64,000 nucleotides of DNA from positions 1 to 64,000 of the forward strand of contig NZ_JACRSZ010000001.1 in the NCBI RefSeq assembly GCF_014385005.1, in the 5' to 3' direction. This document shows, piece after piece, positions 1 to 7,228 of the stretch; positions within the stretch are counted from its first letter, which is position 1, and the number at the start of each line of letters is the position of its first letter. The position numbers and the translations under genes were made by a program. Source of the DNA: Jingyaoa shaoxingensis (GTDB lineage: Bacteria > Bacillota > Clostridia > Lachnospirales > Lachnospiraceae). Below the pieces are notes generated by a model. That model ran no database searches, was not told the origin of the DNA, and saw only the letters and a list, made by a program, of their open reading frames with translations.

Positions 1-450
1 GCAAAAAATCACACTGCGGAGCAGAGAAAACAATTTCGTCTTGAAAAGGAGAAGCCGATACTGGAGGCATTCTGGAATTAGCTGGATCAACAGCGCCCAA
101 ACAAGGGAACCCGTCTGGCAAAAGCGGTGAACTATGCCCAAAATCGGAAAGACACCCTGATGACTTATCTGGAAGACGGTCATTGCAGTTTGTCCAATAA
201 TCTTAGCGAGAATGCAATCAGACCATTCACTGTTGGCCGGAAGAACTGGCTGTTCAGCGCCAGTCCTAAAGGAGCCACCGCTAGTGCTATTGTGTATACA
301 ATAGTTGAGATGGCAAAAGCGAATGATCTGAATACCTATAAATATCTGACATATCTCTTATCACAACGGCCAAACGATAAAATGTCAGATGAACAGCTGG
401 AACAACTTGCTCCATGGAGCGAGACTGCGAAAGCGAACTGTCAAAACTAA
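1..450 (+). pseudogene. IS66-family transposase, C-terminal fragment with nonsense codon
   Basis: This is the 3' part of an IS66-type (TnpC) DDE transposase that enters from beyond the left edge. The reading frame is open from base 1 to the stop at 448-450, except for a TAG at 79-81. That codon sits where the context (FWN-stop-LDQQRP) suggests a tryptophan, so a single TGG to TAG change would explain it. Downstream of the stop the frame carries the family's conserved C-terminal block, with SNNLSENAIRPFTVGRKNW readable at about 190-247. A GTG at 127 could restart translation but would give only a 107-residue tail without the catalytic core. The copy is therefore probably inactive unless the stop is suppressed or is an assembly error. 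Confidence 0.85.
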
Positions 451-461
451 AATAAAGTAAA

Positions 462-492
462 ACGCTTGCATCTATCATTTTGGTGCAAGCGT
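462..492 (+). terminator. Hairpin after the IS66 transposase
   Basis: Perfect 9-bp arms, ACGCTTGCA (462-470) and TGCAAGCGT (484-492), follow the transposase stop by 11 bases. There is no good T-run, so this may be a weak terminator or an element-specific structure. Confidence 0.45.
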
Positions 493-527
493 AATTTACG
501 AGTAACGTAGCAATATTTTGCGCTTAC

Positions 528-675
528 TCTGTATTACCTATCCAAAGTACGCACCCTTCATCAAATTGCAAATGTATTCGGGATGACATTAAGTAAATTT
601 CTGGATTTTCCAGAGTTGAATGATTATTCAATCGATAATGAAGAAGATGAAGAAACATTTCTCTCTTCCATTTAA
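528..675 (+). pseudogene. XRE-family HTH regulator, C-terminal remnant cut by IS66
   Basis: The frame starting at 529 reads LYYLSKVRTLHQIANVFGMT and then LSKFLDFPELNDYS before an acidic tail, ending at a TAA at 673-675. The KVRTLHQIA..FGMTLSKFLDFPEL pattern is the end of a Cro/C1-type helix-turn-helix domain followed by a short acidic C-terminus, as in small XRE regulators. There is no start codon and no 5' half, because the IS66 right end abuts it at 527. This shows that the insertion sequence landed inside the regulator gene. The remaining 5' half should lie beyond the left edge. Confidence 0.7.
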
Positions 676-719
676 GAACACTTGGTCAAAAAAATAACAC
701 TTTCTATCTAAACGTTAAA

Positions 720-758
720 AACAGCCACTTTATTTTTCACAAAAACAAAGTGACTGTT
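720..758. terminator. Bidirectional hairpin
   Basis: AACAGCCACTTT and AAAGTGACTGTT form a stem with one mismatch around an A/T-rich loop. It lies between the XRE remnant (+) and the cation transporter gene at 865 (-), so it can end transcripts from both sides. Confidence 0.6.
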
Positions 759-766
759 CCTTATAA

Positions 767-778
767 TTCAAGAATGCC
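767..778. repeat. Dispersed repeat family C, copy 1 (TTCAAGAATGCC)
   Basis: The 12-base motif TTCAAGAATGCC recurs at gene borders at 24114 and 32581, and as TTCAAGAATGCA at 59828. The 32581 copy continues into its own inverted complement. This copy lies just downstream of the minus-strand transporter gene. Confidence 0.5.
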
Positions 779-864
779 TTTTATATCACTATTCTTTGAA
801 TCTGCATGGATGCTGTTGTCATACTATCACCACCTCGTATTTATCCTGCACCTGGAGATCTGCT

Positions 865-1542
865 TTACGCAGCTTTTTTCTTCCGGTACAGGGTAAGACA
901 GACGATGGCGAATACTACTGCCGCTGCCACGGTGATTCCCATGATCCATGCATTACCTACACCCAGAAGCAGTGTCAGTCCTTCTCTCAGGGTCAGGATT
1001 CCGAATACGGAGAAGATGCAGAATGCTACTGCATTTAAAACGCCCGCAGGCATTTTGTTTTTCAGAAGATAGCCTACCAGCATGCCGATAATGTCGGCTG
1101 CGAAGAGTCCGATGGAACAGGCGAGCCAGACAACCAGCGCTGCTTCCATTCCTTCGTTTGCTCCGAATGTAATGGCGGTAAGCTGCGTCTTGTCTCCCAG
1201 TTCTGCTACGAAGAATGTGGAAAATACGGACAGTGCTGCGATTTTTCCTTTTCCACTTTCTTTTACTTCCTCATCTTCTTCGTCGCCACCCTTTAATGTG
1301 GTAGCCGCAAAGAACAGGAACGCACCCGCTGCGATCAGACGGATCAGCCAGGTCGGGATTACCTCGCTGACCAGACCTCCTGCCAGCACTGCCAGTCCGT
1401 TCAGTACCAGGATTGCCACACCGGTTCCCAGAATAATATCTTTTAATTTGTATTTTGATGTCATCGCTACCAGCATGAGCTGTGTTTTATCACCCATCTC
1501 AGCGATGAATTCAGTCAAAAGTACTTTCCAAAACAATACCAT
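865..1542 (-). CDS. TMEM165/GDT1-family (UPF0016) divalent cation exporter
   Basis: A 225-residue membrane protein with the two family signatures EMGDKTQL (about residues 16-23) and ELGDKTQL (about 115-122), each in a hydrophobic half, giving the usual two-repeat, six- to seven-helix fold. Members export Mn2+ (bacterial MneA/MntX-like) or exchange Ca2+/Mn2+ for protons; the acidic E..GD motifs bind the metal. An acidic linker (GGDEEDEEVKE) separates the halves. It starts 15 bp after the stop of the upstream antiporter gene, so the two form an operon read from the Mn riboswitch at about 2.7 kb. That leader supports Mn2+ as substrate; the substrate itself is inferred. Confidence 0.88.
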   Translation of the reverse strand: MVLFWKVLLTEFIAEMGDKTQLMLVAMTSKYKLKDIILGTGVAILVLNGLAVLAGGLVSEVIPTWLIRLIAAGAFLFFAATTLKGGDEEDEEVKESGKGKIAALSVFSTFFVAELGDKTQLTAITFGANEGMEAALVVWLACSIGLFAADIIGMLVGYLLKNKMPAGVLNAVAFCIFSVFGILTLREGLTLLLGVGNAWIMGITVAAAVVFAIVCLTLYRKKKAA

Positions 1543-1557
1543 GTCGTTCCCTCAATT

Positions 1558-2553
1558 TTATCTCAGAATAATGTAGATTGCATACACCAGATACAGGGCC
1601 ACCATTGCCATGCCTTCTTTTCTGGTAATTTTTCTTTTTGTCGCGGCAAATGCCCATACAAGGAGAGAAAAGCCTACCAGAATCATGATGTCAATCAGGT
1701 TCTCTGCCAGAAGTCCGATTGGATTTATAGCTGAAGCAATTCCAAGAACCATCAGAATATTGAAAATATTGGATCCCACTGCGTTTCCAACTGCCATGTC
1801 CACTTCATTCTTTCTGGCAGCCACAATGGATGTCACCAGCTCCGGAAGAGAAGTTCCTATGGATACGATAGTCAGTCCTACCAGAGTCTGGCTCATTCCC
1901 AGTTCAACCGCTATGCGGCTTGCCGTATCTACAGTAAGATCACCGCCAATGGCGATTGCGATGGCTCCTCCCACGATGCACAGGATGCTCTTTGGATAAG
2001 AGAGAACTTTGAGATCTTCCTCTCCCTCAATCGCCACTTCTTTTCCTTCTGCTCTTGCTTTTAACGCACTGCGGATCATCAGAATAATATAGCCTGTAAA
2101 TAATACCAGGAAAATCACACCATCCAGATGTCCCAGAATATACGATCCCTTATCGCCAACTGCCAGGATTCCCAATCCTGCCAGAAGCAATGCACAAATA
2201 ACAGATAACGGGATATCTCTCACAATCGTATCTCGCTGTACCGCAATCGGGGTCAGAATCGAACAGACACCAATGACAAACATCAGATTAAAAATGTTCG
2301 ATCCGATGACATTACTGACGGCAAGCGCATTATTATTTACCATCGATGCAGTCACGCTGACGGCTGTCTCCGGAAGGGATGTTCCCATTGCCACAATAGT
2401 CAGTCCAATGATAATAGACGGTACCTGCAACCTTTTTGCAATACTGGAACTGCCCTCCACAAAAAAGTCCGCTCCTTTGATCAGAAACACAAACCCCACA
2501 ATCAATAACAGTACTACAAGTGGCATAGATGCTCCCTGAATAAATTGTTCCAT
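1558..2553 (-). CDS. Ca2+/Na+ antiporter-like cation exchanger (CaCA family, YrbG-like)
   Basis: A 331-residue integral membrane protein with two inverted alpha-repeats typical of the CaCA superfamily: GTSLPETAVSVTAS with NVIGSNIFN in the first half and GTSLPELVTSIVA with NAVGSNIFN in the second. The halves are joined by a charged cytoplasmic loop (KARAEGKEVAIEGEEDL). I start it at the ATG at 2553, not at an in-frame ATG 24 bases earlier, because AGGAGG lies 7 bases before it. It is the first gene of a two-gene operon with the GDT1-type exporter and follows a yybP-ykoY leader. Family members move Ca2+ or related ions against Na+ or H+; given the leader, a role in Mn2+ efflux is likely but inferred. 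Confidence 0.88.
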   Translation of the reverse strand: MEQFIQGASMPLVVLLLIVGFVFLIKGADFFVEGSSSIAKRLQVPSIIIGLTIVAMGTSLPETAVSVTASMVNNNALAVSNVIGSNIFNLMFVIGVCSILTPIAVQRDTIVRDIPLSVICALLLAGLGILAVGDKGSYILGHLDGVIFLVLFTGYIILMIRSALKARAEGKEVAIEGEEDLKVLSYPKSILCIVGGAIAIAIGGDLTVDTASRIAVELGMSQTLVGLTIVSIGTSLPELVTSIVAARKNEVDMAVGNAVGSNIFNILMVLGIASAINPIGLLAENLIDIMILVGFSLLVWAFAATKRKITRKEGMAMVALYLVYAIYIILR

Positions 2554-2600
2554 ATAACTCCTCCTTTTCTTTTTCACTTTTTCCGTTCTGAGTCTTAAAA

Positions 2601-2652
2601 AGATGCCTTACGGATTGTTTCGTGCTTTGCACTCTCACAGTCCCTGGCATCT
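2601..2652. repeat. Palindromic element, family B copy 1, in the transporter leader
   Basis: Arms AGATGCC (2601-2607) and GGCATCT (2646-2652) enclose a second partial stem and the core CGTGCTTTGCACTC. The core recurs in similar form at 18580-18605 and 42957-42971. On the transcript it lies between the riboswitch terminator and the antiporter ribosome-binding site. Confidence 0.5.
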
Positions 2653-2701
2653 AAAAAAAGACCCACGTATGCTCTGTGTTTTAAAAGCATACATGAGTCT
2701 C
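2653..2701 (-). terminator. Riboswitch expression-platform terminator
   Basis: On the minus strand AGACTCATGTATGCT pairs with AGCATACGTGGGTCT and is followed by seven T residues. The 5' arm lies just after the aptamer, so metal binding can decide between terminator and read-through into the transporter operon. Confidence 0.85.
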
Positions 2702-2790
2702 ATTCTTTAAGATTTGCCAGGTCTGCTGACCGGGTCTGTTGACAAATCACGTATTTACGCGAACTACTCCCTCACGGAATTCGTTTTCTA
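2690..2790 (-). promoter_or_regulatory. yybP-ykoY (Mn2+) riboswitch
   Basis: On the minus strand the aptamer shows GAGGGAGTAG (from about 2773), TTTGTCAACAGACC in the middle, and GACCTGGCAAAT near the 3' end, matching the conserved blocks of the yybP-ykoY class (GGGGAGUAG, GUCAACA, CUGGCA). It is followed by a terminator and then by genes for two cation transporters, one of them UPF0016, the class's commonest partner. Established members sense Mn2+ and turn efflux genes on. Confidence 0.85.
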
Positions 2791-2846
2791 TTTTCTCTGC
2801 CCAGCATCTTTTGATGTAAGCCTTTCTGAACAGTTATATCGTTAAG

Positions 2847-2875
2847 AGGATATCAAATAGCTCTGCAAATGTCAA
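2847..2875 (-). promoter_or_regulatory. Promoter of the Mn-riboswitch operon
   Basis: TTGACA (2870-2875) and TATCCT (2847-2852) are separated by 17 bp on the minus strand. The 17 bases 2863-2879 are identical to 10501-10517 in the recA promoter. The roughly 150 bp between here and the asparagine synthase stop show nothing else. Confidence 0.7.
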
Positions 2876-2944
2876 CCCTGTTTTTTCATTTTTCTGCCTG
2901 TTCTTATACCGGTCCGTAAGGAATCTTATGGATTTTCTGAACTA

Positions 2945-4483
2945 TTATCTTTTCACAAAGTATTCTTCATACCATACCAGGAAGGTATAGATGGTCCATA
3001 CTTTTCTCCAGTTATCAGAGTTGCCTCCTACATATTCATCGAAGATCTTCTGGATTTCTTCCACGTTGAAGAACTTCGCTGCCATCTCACTGTGGAACTT
3101 TGCCTGTACATCCTGATTGTAGCGTTCATCTGCCATCCAGATACGGATCGGTACAATGAATCCCAGTTTCTTGCGGAACGCGATTTCTTCCGGAAGTACC
3201 TTTGCTGCTGCGGTACGGAATGCCACTTTATTCTGTTCTGCATTTACCTTGTAACAGGATGGCATTCTGGATGCAATATCAAAGACGCGGCGGTCTGTCA
3301 GCGGCATACGGATCTCAAGTCCTGCAGCGGTACTCATTTTATCTACATTCAGATAAATGTCACCCTCCAGCCAGATCTGAATGTCAATATCAGACATCTT
3401 GGATAACGGATCCAGACCTTCGATTTCCTCATAGATATCCTTTACCAGATTGATCGGCAGTACTTTCGTATCATAGTGTTTCAGAATCCGTTCTTTCTCG
3501 TCTTCTTTCATGATATTCGTATTGCCTACATAAAATGTCTTCAGATTATCCCCATAGCGTTCGGCATTCCGGTACATGTTGTATCCACCGAAAAATTCAT
3601 CCGATCCTTCTCCTGAATAACAGATCTTCGTGTGCTTTGCAGTCTCCCTGCAGGCAATGGCAAAGGCAATCGCTGATGCATCTGCCAGAGGCTGTTCCAT
3701 CTCATACATGACATACGGTACAATATCAAAATACATCTCCGGTGTGATCAGACATCTGCTGTTCTCTCTGTGAAGCAGATCTGCGGTCTGTTTTGCCAGA
3801 CCGGATTCATCAAAACGTTCCTCTTCATAACCGCAGGAATCCGTCATCTTCACATCTGATACTGCCACCACATAAGAAGAATCCACACCTCCGGACAAGA
3901 ACGCTTCTGCGGTCTCATCCTTTGCCAGGACTTCCGGCATAATGTTCTGAACGGTTGTATGAATCTCTCCGGCCCATTCTTCCAGAGACTTGCTGTTATC
4001 CGGATGGAACTCTGGTGTCCAGTATCTGGTAATGGTAAGTTCCTGATTTTTCCATACCAGATAGTGTCCCGGCATCAGCTTCTTCAGTCCTTTAAAGAAT
4101 GTATCTTCTCCCCCTACATATGTCAGTGTCAGATAAATCTGAAGCATCTCTTCGTTTAATTCTTTTTCAAATCCCGGCTGCTTCATGATGTCACGGATCA
4201 TGGTCCCATATAAGAGATTTCCCTCTTTTGTCATATAGTAATAAAATGGTTTGGTTCCAAACTGATCTCTTAAGGCAAAGAGTTCTTCCTTCTGTTCATC
4301 CCACAGGGCAAAAGCGAACATGCCATAAATATGGTCTGCCATATCATGTCCCCATTTTTCATAAGCTTTTACCAGAATCTCTTCTTCTCTTTTTTCTCTT
4401 GTCAGAGACGGATCAATCCCCAGTTCTGCACACAGGCTTTCCCAGTTTCTGATATGTCCTCTGTATTCTTTGATGATTATCAT
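2945..4483 (-). CDS. Asparagine synthetase B-like protein lacking the N-terminal nucleophile
   Basis: 512 residues. The C-terminal synthetase domain is intact: PP-loop SGGVDSS at 197-203, and SGEGSDEFFGGYN from 290. This domain uses ATP to activate aspartate as its beta-aspartyl-AMP. The N-terminal glutaminase domain is abnormal. AsnB proteins begin MCGI, with Cys as catalytic nucleophile. Here the protein starts MIIIKEYRGHIRNW, which lines up with the YNGEIYNY region some 60-70 residues into normal AsnB, and the glutamine-binding Asn and GE of that motif are replaced. The start is secure: AAAGGAG lies 11 bases upstream, and the DUF4317 stop lies 27 bases upstream. Glutamine hydrolysis is therefore not expected. 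It may use free ammonia or another amine, possibly with the neighbouring DUF4317 protein. Confidence 0.85.
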   Translation of the reverse strand: MIIIKEYRGHIRNWESLCAELGIDPSLTREKREEEILVKAYEKWGHDMADHIYGMFAFALWDEQKEELFALRDQFGTKPFYYYMTKEGNLLYGTMIRDIMKQPGFEKELNEEMLQIYLTLTYVGGEDTFFKGLKKLMPGHYLVWKNQELTITRYWTPEFHPDNSKSLEEWAGEIHTTVQNIMPEVLAKDETAEAFLSGGVDSSYVVAVSDVKMTDSCGYEEERFDESGLAKQTADLLHRENSRCLITPEMYFDIVPYVMYEMEQPLADASAIAFAIACRETAKHTKICYSGEGSDEFFGGYNMYRNAERYGDNLKTFYVGNTNIMKEDEKERILKHYDTKVLPINLVKDIYEEIEGLDPLSKMSDIDIQIWLEGDIYLNVDKMSTAAGLEIRMPLTDRRVFDIASRMPSCYKVNAEQNKVAFRTAAAKVLPEEIAFRKKLGFIVPIRIWMADERYNQDVQAKFHSEMAAKFFNVEEIQKIFDEYVGGNSDNWRKVWTIYTFLVWYEEYFVKR

Positions 4484-4510
4484 ACGTGTTCATACTCCTT
4501 TGTTTTTCAA

Positions 4511-5629
4511 CTATTTTATCGTAATACCATTGACTTCTACTTCATCATTCAGTTCAATGACCAGACATTTTCTTCCATCAATCTCCCTGGTCTCCACCAG
4601 ATCTGTCCGTTCCGGATTCACCTGTATCACGATATCCGGTGTCTTAATCTCAAACTTTCTGGTATTCACCACATTGGCGGCCATGAAAGAAGCATTTTCT
4701 CCGGCGGTCTCTTCATAATGAGTATCGAATTCTTCCAGTTTATCGTTCGCCACTTCACTCTGTTCCAAAAGACGTTTCACATCTCCCTTATCCAGCTTCA
4801 GCGGTTCCGGTTCTTCCTTCTGTTCCTCCAGCATCTCATTCAGATTGTCATAGATGGTTCGCACCATATCATAACTGCAGTCCTCGCCCAGCGTCTGTTC
4901 TACCAGCTCCTGGAACGTCTCCTTCTGGTCTCCTGCCGTCATCGGAAGTACACAGCCTAATATGTTGTCCACGAAATCCGTTGCCGGCTGCTCTGGCTTC
5001 TGGTTGTAATATAACAGGCTGTGGACATCTGCACTGCGGTCATGAAACGCCGGGAACAGAAATCCCTGCACCGGCATCTCTACTACCCAGTCCTGAATAT
5101 TATTCTCAAAACAGTGTCCTTCCGCATTATAAGAAAGGCACGGCTTGGACAGATTCACCGGGCAGATACAGCAAATGATATGCTCATAGATCTCATCCGA
5201 CGCATCAAACATCTCCAGATTATCTGATGACTTTCCGGGGATGTCATAGGTTCCATGTATCAGCAGGATCAGATAATTTCCCACATAATAGTAAGAATCA
5301 ATGATCTTGTCATAAAACTCTTCCAACAGGCCGTCATCTTTCAGACCTGAATACTTTAACTTCATCAGCAATTCCTGTGTTCCGCCTTCCATCTCAGTAT
5401 CCAGCGGGAACTCCATAGTCAGAAGATTCTTTCCTATGGTTCCCGACATGGTCTTGCGGAAAATATTCAGATATTTGAAAAATTCTTCATCCGGCAGTGA
5501 AAGAAATGCCTGACAGAATTCTGTCTGCTTCTTCTTCTCTCCGTCTACATAGCAGCCACAGATCCTGGTTGCCGGACATTTTTCCTGCGTATATTGCTTT
5601 TTAATTTCTGCAATCTCTTTTTTATTCAT
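4511..5629 (-). CDS. DUF4317 family protein
   Basis: 372 residues, recognised as the DUF4317 family common in Lachnospiraceae; no function is established. There is no signal peptide or membrane segment. The protein is acidic and carries several Cys residues near residues 18-38 (ATRICGCYVDGEKK..FCQAF) and a CCICPVN cluster near 150. The region around 270-300 is rich in Glu and Lys (EEQKEEPEPLKLDKGDVKRLLEQ) and is probably helical. It ends 27 bp before the Cys-less AsnB-like gene and is very likely co-transcribed with it. Its start is unusual: the only strong Shine-Dalgarno sequence lies 24 bases upstream with a hairpin in between (see 5622-5659). Confidence 0.75.
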   Translation of the reverse strand: MNKKEIAEIKKQYTQEKCPATRICGCYVDGEKKKQTEFCQAFLSLPDEEFFKYLNIFRKTMSGTIGKNLLTMEFPLDTEMEGGTQELLMKLKYSGLKDDGLLEEFYDKIIDSYYYVGNYLILLIHGTYDIPGKSSDNLEMFDASDEIYEHIICCICPVNLSKPCLSYNAEGHCFENNIQDWVVEMPVQGFLFPAFHDRSADVHSLLYYNQKPEQPATDFVDNILGCVLPMTAGDQKETFQELVEQTLGEDCSYDMVRTIYDNLNEMLEEQKEEPEPLKLDKGDVKRLLEQSEVANDKLEEFDTHYEETAGENASFMAANVVNTRKFEIKTPDIVIQVNPERTDLVETREIDGRKCLVIELNDEVEVNGITIK

Positions 5630-5659
5630 TCCAACTGCGGGAATCCATCCCGCACCTCC
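5622..5659 (-). promoter_or_regulatory. Hairpin-separated ribosome-binding site with 8-codon overlapping leader ORF
   Basis: GGAGGT (5659-5654) is followed by a hairpin, GCGGG ATGGATT CCCGC (5653-5637), then AGTTGGA and the DUF4317 ATG (5629-5627). If the hairpin forms, the effective spacing falls from 24 to 7 bases. The same GGAGGT also has ideal 5-base spacing to an ATG in the loop. That ATG opens an 8-codon ORF (5648-5622, MDSRSWNE) whose stop overlaps the DUF4317 start in another frame. Confidence 0.5.
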
Positions 5660-5772
5660 GTTTCTTATCCTTAATTCTGATTGTCTTCTTTCCTGGCATA
5701 CTTTTTTCGTTACTGTTCAATCCGTTCACAACAGCCATTTTTCGACATAATTCTCTTCTCATCTGATTATAA

Positions 5773-5801
5773 TTGTTTTTTCTTTATTCAGCAACTATAA
5801 T
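5773..5801 (+). promoter_or_regulatory. Promoter for the SGNH hydrolase gene
   Basis: TTGTTT (5773-5778) and a perfect TATAAT (5796-5801) are 17 bp apart, about 85 bp before the start codon. The rest of the 5660-5887 gap holds no other clear feature, apart from a partial TTACTGTTCA near 5712 that resembles one arm of repeat family A. Confidence 0.65.
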
Positions 5802-5887
5802 GTAAAGCGTAATAAGCAGGGATTATGGATGTAGGATATATATAAATCCATATTCTATCTTTTCGTACCAATAGCAGGAGGTTCCAC

Positions 5888-6484
5888 ATGAATACGGATT
5901 ATTTATTTTTAGGTGATAGCATTACTGACTCAAACCATCTCTGGCTGCCGGAAACAAACGGCCTGGGAGATGGCTATGTTGCCATGCTGGCAGACAGACT
6001 GGGACCCGATGCCCGGATTACGAATAAAGGAATTGACGGTTTTACCGTCGCCGCACTTCTGGAGCGTCTGCAACGTGGATTTCTGAAAGCACATCCAGAT
6101 GTAATCTCGCTCCTGATCGGGATCAATGATATCGGCGTTGCCTTAAATACAGGCGTCACACTGGAAGAGCTTCAATTTGCTGAGAATTACAAAGAAGTCC
6201 TAAAGCGCCTCTCAGATACCGGTGCAAATCTTCTCTGTTCCGGTCCTTTTATCTTCCCTCATCCTCAGAAATATCAGATCTGGATTCCTTATGTGCTGGA
6301 GCTGGAACAGATCATGGGAGAAATCTGTTCCTCACTGTCTGTTCCATTTATTCCACTGCATAGCTATCTGACCTCTCTGGTAAAAAACGGAGATTATGAT
6401 GCTGTCACAGTCGATGGCATTCATCTGACCACCTATGGTCATGAAATGCTGGCAGAATACCTCCTGCCACATCTTTTATTCTAA
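5888..6484 (+). CDS. SGNH/GDSL-family hydrolase
   Basis: 198 residues with the SGNH blocks in order: GDSITD near residue 8 (catalytic Ser), the Gly-bearing NKGIDGFTV near 50, GIND near 80 (Asn) and DGIHLTTYGH near 178 (catalytic Asp and His). No signal peptide is present, so this is a cytoplasmic esterase, lipase or acetylhydrolase of unknown substrate. GGAGG lies 6 bases before the ATG. It is a single plus-strand gene with its own promoter, and its 3' end overlaps the convergent sfsA gene by 9 bp. Confidence 0.88.
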   Translation: MNTDYLFLGDSITDSNHLWLPETNGLGDGYVAMLADRLGPDARITNKGIDGFTVAALLERLQRGFLKAHPDVISLLIGINDIGVALNTGVTLEELQFAENYKEVLKRLSDTGANLLCSGPFIFPHPQKYQIWIPYVLELEQIMGEICSSLSVPFIPLHSYLTSLVKNGDYDAVTVDGIHLTTYGHEMLAEYLLPHLLF

Positions 6485-7162
6485 TACCACTGGCAATGGC
6501 CGGTCTGCCCGTATGCTGTCTTCTGTCATAAGGCAGTCATATGCCAGCAGATGCACACCAGCATCTGCTGCCTTTTGCAGGGCATGCCCAAATTCCGGAT
6601 GCGTCTTCCAGTTCGGTTCAACATGCTTAATACACTTCATCTGTACCACAAAGAACAGATAAGCTTCATATCCATCCTGCATACAGGTTATCAGTTCTTC
6701 CACGTGCTTTACTCCACGCAGGGTTGGGGCATCCGGGAAACGCGCAACGCCATTTTCCTCCAGTGTAACACCCTTTACCTCTATAAACGCCCTTTTATCC
6801 TCTCCATACTCTACATACAGGTCAAAACGAGACTTTCCATAGGTCACTTCCCGCTTCACCAGTTTCAGGTTCTGAAAATATCCACTTTCCTTTACCCATT
6901 CTTCCACTACCGTATTGGTCACCTGAGAGTCTACATTAATCAACTGTCCATTCTTGTATACCGCAATCAAATCATATTTGGTCTTGCGATTGGGATTGTC
7001 ACTTTCCTGAAGGACAACCTTCACCCCTGACAGGAACAATTCCCTGCATCTTCCCGTGTTCTTCACATGACAGTCCACTACTTCACCATCTATCTCCACT
7101 TCTGCAACAAAACGGTTCCTTCGCAGAAGGAATCTTCCTGTTCTGATTCTTTCGTATCTCAT
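6476..7162 (-). CDS. sfsA: SfsA family DNA/RNA nuclease
   Basis: 228 residues matching SfsA: an N-terminal OB-like part (FVAEVEIDGEVVDCHVKNTGRC) and a C-terminal nuclease-like part with SRFDLYVEYG..RAFIEVKGVTL, where the D and the E-x-K arrangement resemble the metal site of PD-(D/E)XK nucleases. The E. coli protein was named for sugar fermentation stimulation; its cellular role is poorly defined. AAGGAG precedes the start. It lies downstream of the rny terminator, so it is probably transcribed separately. Confidence 0.9.
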   Translation of the reverse strand: MRYERIRTGRFLLRRNRFVAEVEIDGEVVDCHVKNTGRCRELFLSGVKVVLQESDNPNRKTKYDLIAVYKNGQLINVDSQVTNTVVEEWVKESGYFQNLKLVKREVTYGKSRFDLYVEYGEDKRAFIEVKGVTLEENGVARFPDAPTLRGVKHVEELITCMQDGYEAYLFFVVQMKCIKHVEPNWKTHPEFGHALQKAADAGVHLLAYDCLMTEDSIRADRPLPVVLE

Positions 7163-7183
7163 AATATCTGCTCCTTGGGATCA

Positions 7184-7226
7184 AAAAAACCGGCGTCTCA
7201 CATCTACTGATCAACACCGGTTTTCT
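7184..7226 (-). terminator. Terminator of rny
   Basis: On the minus strand AAAACCGGTGTT pairs with GACGCCGGTTTT and runs into a T tract. It begins two bases after the rny stop. Confidence 0.85.
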
Positions 7227-7228
7227 CA

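Larger units (their letters stand above)
1..527 (+). mobile_element. Right end of an IS66-family insertion sequence
   Basis: The element runs off the left edge. Its right boundary is placed at 527 because GCGCTTAC (520-527) is the reverse complement of the GTAAGCGC-type terminus usual for IS66 elements, and because a different coding frame (an XRE regulator tail) starts immediately after it. IS66 elements normally make 8-bp target duplications. The next 8 bases, TCTGTATT, would be one copy, but the other lies outside the window. Confidence 0.7.

Noticed and set aside
796..1576. Several long plus-strand ORFs opposite the cation exporter
   Set aside because: They are shadows of a membrane-protein gene on the other strand, with no ribosome sites and low-complexity translations.
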